DNA of 56,651 nucleotides, taken from NCBI RefSeq assembly GCF_000331005.1, contig NZ_AEJB01000201.1, forward strand, positions 1 to 56,651, written 5' to 3'. A program made the translations under genes and the position numbers. Below, piece by piece: positions 55,107 to 56,651 of this stretch; within the stretch, counting starts at the first letter, position 1; every line of letters starts with the position of its first letter. This DNA is from Streptomyces turgidiscabies Car8 (GTDB lineage Bacteria > Actinomycetota > Actinomycetes > Streptomycetales > Streptomycetaceae). Below the pieces are notes generated by a model. That model was not told where the DNA came from and made no database searches. It saw nothing but the letters and a program-made list of their open reading frames with translations.

Positions 55107-55478
55107 TTACTTCTCCTTCTTGGCGCCGTAGCGGCTGCGGGCCTGCTTGCGGTTCTTGACACCCTGGGTGTCGAGCGAACCGCGGATGATCTTGTAGCGA
55201 ACACCGGGCAGGTCCTTCACACGACCGCCACGCACGAGCACGATGGAGTGCTCCTGCAGGTTGTGTCCCTCACCGGGAATGTAAGCAGTGACTTCGATCC
55301 CGCTGGTCAGACGCACACGCGCGACCTTACGCAGGGCCGAGTTCGGCTTCTTCGGGGTGGTCGTGAACACACGCGTGCAGACTCCGCGGCGCTGGGGCGA
55401 ACCCTCGAGCGCGGGAGTCTTGTTCTTCTCGACCTTGTCCTGCCGGCCCTTCCGGACCAGCTGCTGGATCGTAGGCAC
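55107..55478 (-). CDS. rpsL: 30S ribosomal protein S12
   Basis: 123 residues, a decoding-centre protein. It begins [24 protein letters not shown] from a GTG with GGAGAAGTA-type sequence upstream. [12 protein letters not shown] and [14 protein letters not shown] carry the wild-type lysines at the two positions where mutations give streptomycin resistance (Lys43 and Lys88 in E. coli numbering), so the strain is predicted to have unmodified S12. It is the first gene of the str operon; the leader carries the 25-nt element shared with rpsJ. Confidence 0.99.
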   Translation of the reverse strand: MPTIQQLVRKGRQDKVEKNKTPALEGSPQRRGVCTRVFTTTPKKPNSALRKVARVRLTSGIEVTAYIPGEGHNLQEHSIVLVRGGRVKDLPGVRYKIIRGSLDTQGVKNRKQARSRYGAKKEK

Positions 55479-55527
55479 TACTTCTCCGGTTTCTGTGTGC
55501 CGATGGTGGAGCTAACCTGGAACGTCG

Positions 55528-55552
55528 CCGACCCACGCGGTCGGGTGTGTCG
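55528..55552 (-). promoter_or_regulatory. Shared leader element, rpsL copy
   Basis: Identical over 25 nt to 36891-36915 in the rpsJ leader, including the CCGACC-GCGTG-GGTCGG hairpin. It ends 49 nt before the rpsL start and lies inside the leader predicted from the promoter at 55672-55700. Confidence 0.8.
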
Positions 55553-55565
55553 AATACTGCAGATC

Positions 55566-55581
55566 CCCGCCGTGAGGCGGG
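55566..55581 (-). promoter_or_regulatory. Second hairpin in the rpsL leader
   Basis: CCCGCC-GTGA-GGCGGG gives a 6-bp GC stem with a tetraloop, 13 nt upstream of the shared element in the transcript. It might pair with that element in a switch, but this is speculative. Confidence 0.5.
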
Positions 55582-55671
55582 AAGGGCGCAGATTGCGGTG
55601 GTCGCTTACGGCTCCGCGTGCGGTTCGAAGGCACACACGAGGGCCAGGGCACACCCCAGGCACAAGGTCTG

Positions 55672-55700
55672 AGCGTACCTACCTCAACGACTTCGGTCAA
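55672..55700 (-). promoter_or_regulatory. Promoter of the str operon
   Basis: TTGACC (55700-55695) and TACGCT (55677-55672) are separated by exactly 17 bp on the minus strand, close to the vegetative consensus of Streptomyces. Initiation near 55665 gives a leader of about 187 nt before rpsL. Confidence 0.7.
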
Positions 55701-55890
55701 AACAAATGGAGGCCGGTGCGACACGCCGGGCTTCGAGCGGCCCACGGGCCCTCCTTTGACAGCTTGTGGCGGCTTGCGCCTGCTTTCGGTCACTTGCGAG
55801 CCATGGTGGCTGAATCGCGCCCTTTACAGCCCCGCGGGCCTGCCCGTTCAGTACCTTGATCCGTCCGCTGCGACGATTCGGGGGCAGAGC

Positions 55891-56622
55891 GTGATCAGGA
55901 CGGCCGCGTACTCACTGGACGACGGGGGCCTGGACGACCGGGTGCCCTTTCTCGCCCGCCTCGAACAAGAGGACCGCACGGCCCTCCTTTCCCTGGGCCG
56001 CGAGCTGAATTTCGCCACCAGGGTCGCCCTGATCCACCAGAGCGAGCCCTCCGCGCACGTCCTCTTCCTGATCCAGGGCTGGACGAAGGTCACCGCGTCG
56101 GCCGCCAACGGCTACGAGGCACTCCTCGCGCTGCGCGGCCCCGGCGACATCGTCGGCGAGTCGTCGGCGCTCACCGGGCGCCCCCGGTCAGCCACGGTGA
56201 CCGCGCTGGAGGGGGTGCGGGCGGTGGCGGTCGAGCACGAACGCTTCAAGGAGTTCCTGGGCCGTTCACCAGCTGTTTCGTTCGCCCTGCTGGGCCTCAC
56301 CGCCGACCGCACCCGGGCCGCGGACCGCCGCCGCCTGGAGTTCGCGTCGATGAACGTGCGGGAACGCTTCGCGATCCTCCTCCTCGACCTGGCCCGCACC
56401 CACGGCCGCCGCACCCCCGAGGGAATCGAACTTTCTGTCCCCCTGAGCAAACAGGAACTGGCGGGCTCGGTGGGAGCGTCGAGGGAGATGGTCCAGCGAC
56501 TGCTGAGGGAACTGCGCGAGAAGGAGGCGGTGGAAACGGGAAGGCGAGCACTGCTGATACGCCGGCCGGACATCCTGCGAAGGATCGCGGCGGCGAGCAC
56601 CCCCAGCCCGTCCGGCGATTGA
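55891..56622 (+). CDS. Crp/Fnr-family transcriptional regulator
   Basis: 243 residues from GTG 55891 with GGGGGCAG upstream; longer in-frame starts exist but add low-complexity sequence that covers the rpsL leader. The cyclic-nucleotide-binding-like barrel (about 15-135) includes LRGPGDIVGESSALTGRPRSATVTALE. A winged HTH (about 165-225) has LSKQELAGSVGASREMVQRLLRELREK. There is no Fnr-type N-terminal cysteine cluster. The ligand and targets are unknown; position beside rpsL does not imply it regulates ribosomal genes. Confidence 0.9.
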   Translation: MIRTAAYSLDDGGLDDRVPFLARLEQEDRTALLSLGRELNFATRVALIHQSEPSAHVLFLIQGWTKVTASAANGYEALLALRGPGDIVGESSALTGRPRSATVTALEGVRAVAVEHERFKEFLGRSPAVSFALLGLTADRTRAADRRRLEFASMNVRERFAILLLDLARTHGRRTPEGIELSVPLSKQELAGSVGASREMVQRLLRELREKEAVETGRRALLIRRPDILRRIAAASTPSPSGD

Positions 56623-56651
56623 GGACGAGGCCGTTCAGGCCGAAGCGGGGG

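Larger units (their letters stand above)
55479..55890. other. 412-bp divergent regulatory spacer, rpsL / crp-like gene
   Basis: It holds the str promoter, the rpsL leader with two hairpins, and the upstream region of the Crp-like gene. A + strand TTGACA at 55756 could be a -35, but no -10 of the right shape follows at 16-18 bp. The same frame as the Crp gene stays open leftwards through much of this spacer, but that extension has no family resemblance. Confidence 0.65.

Overview
The window is high-GC actinobacterial DNA, almost certainly from a Streptomyces chromosome. The evidence is codon use with G/C in most third positions, frequent GTG starts, a split str / S10-spc-alpha ribosomal layout without rpsD, zinc-type S14 and L36, sugar ABC operons that lack their own ATPase gene, paired XRE/DUF397 genes, and the interspersed 'GGGGCGCGGGGAACTGCGCGA'-like repeat. 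No tRNA, rRNA, CRISPR array, insertion sequence or prophage was seen.

Left arm (1-18.6 kb): a LysR regulator faces an MFS exporter. Next comes a sugar-uptake operon on the + strand: a lipoprotein binding protein, two permeases, a cytoplasmic GH31 alpha-xylosidase (yicI) and a LacI repressor, joined mostly by 4-base overlaps. Two LacI-type palindromes lie just upstream. Then follow glmS, a lipoprotein, coaA, a DUF389 membrane protein and glmM, so two of the enzymes making UDP-GlcNAc precursors flank coaA. The rplM-rpsI operon and a proline/glutamine-rich membrane-anchored protein follow.

Centre (18.6-36.8 kb, all minus strand): the ribosomal superoperon, read from right to left. Order: rpsJ-rplC-rplD-rplW-rplB-rpsS-rplV-rpsC-rplP-rpmC-rpsQ, rplN-rplX-rplE-rpsN-rpsH-rplF-rplR-rpsE-rpmD-rplO, secY-adk-map, infA-rpmJ-rpsM-rpsK-rpoA-rplQ, truA. 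Strong hairpins sit in several of its few wide gaps (rpsQ/rplN, rpsN/rpsH, rplO/secY, adk/map, rpsK/rpoA, after rplQ). An unusually long, repeat-rich spacer separates map from infA.

Right arm (36.8-56.6 kb): a 14-kb accessory block separates the S10 operon from the str operon (rpsL-rpsG-fusA-tuf). It holds a possibly truncated ORF, a secreted protein, an XRE/DUF397/ATPase-like regulatory trio, a four-gene operon resembling type VII secretion effectors, an MFS exporter with a double-domain Lrp/AsnC regulator, and a secreted xylan-degrading pair (GH115 alpha-glucuronidase and GH10 xylanase). The window ends with a Crp/Fnr regulator divergent from rpsL.

The most interesting signals are: a 25-nt element, identical in the two copies and containing a hairpin, in the leaders of both rpsJ and rpsL; the four-gene T7SS-like operon whose large protein has no visible toxin domain; the twin LacI operators ahead of the alpha-xylosidase operon; and the near-identical ~104-bp duplications between map and infA.
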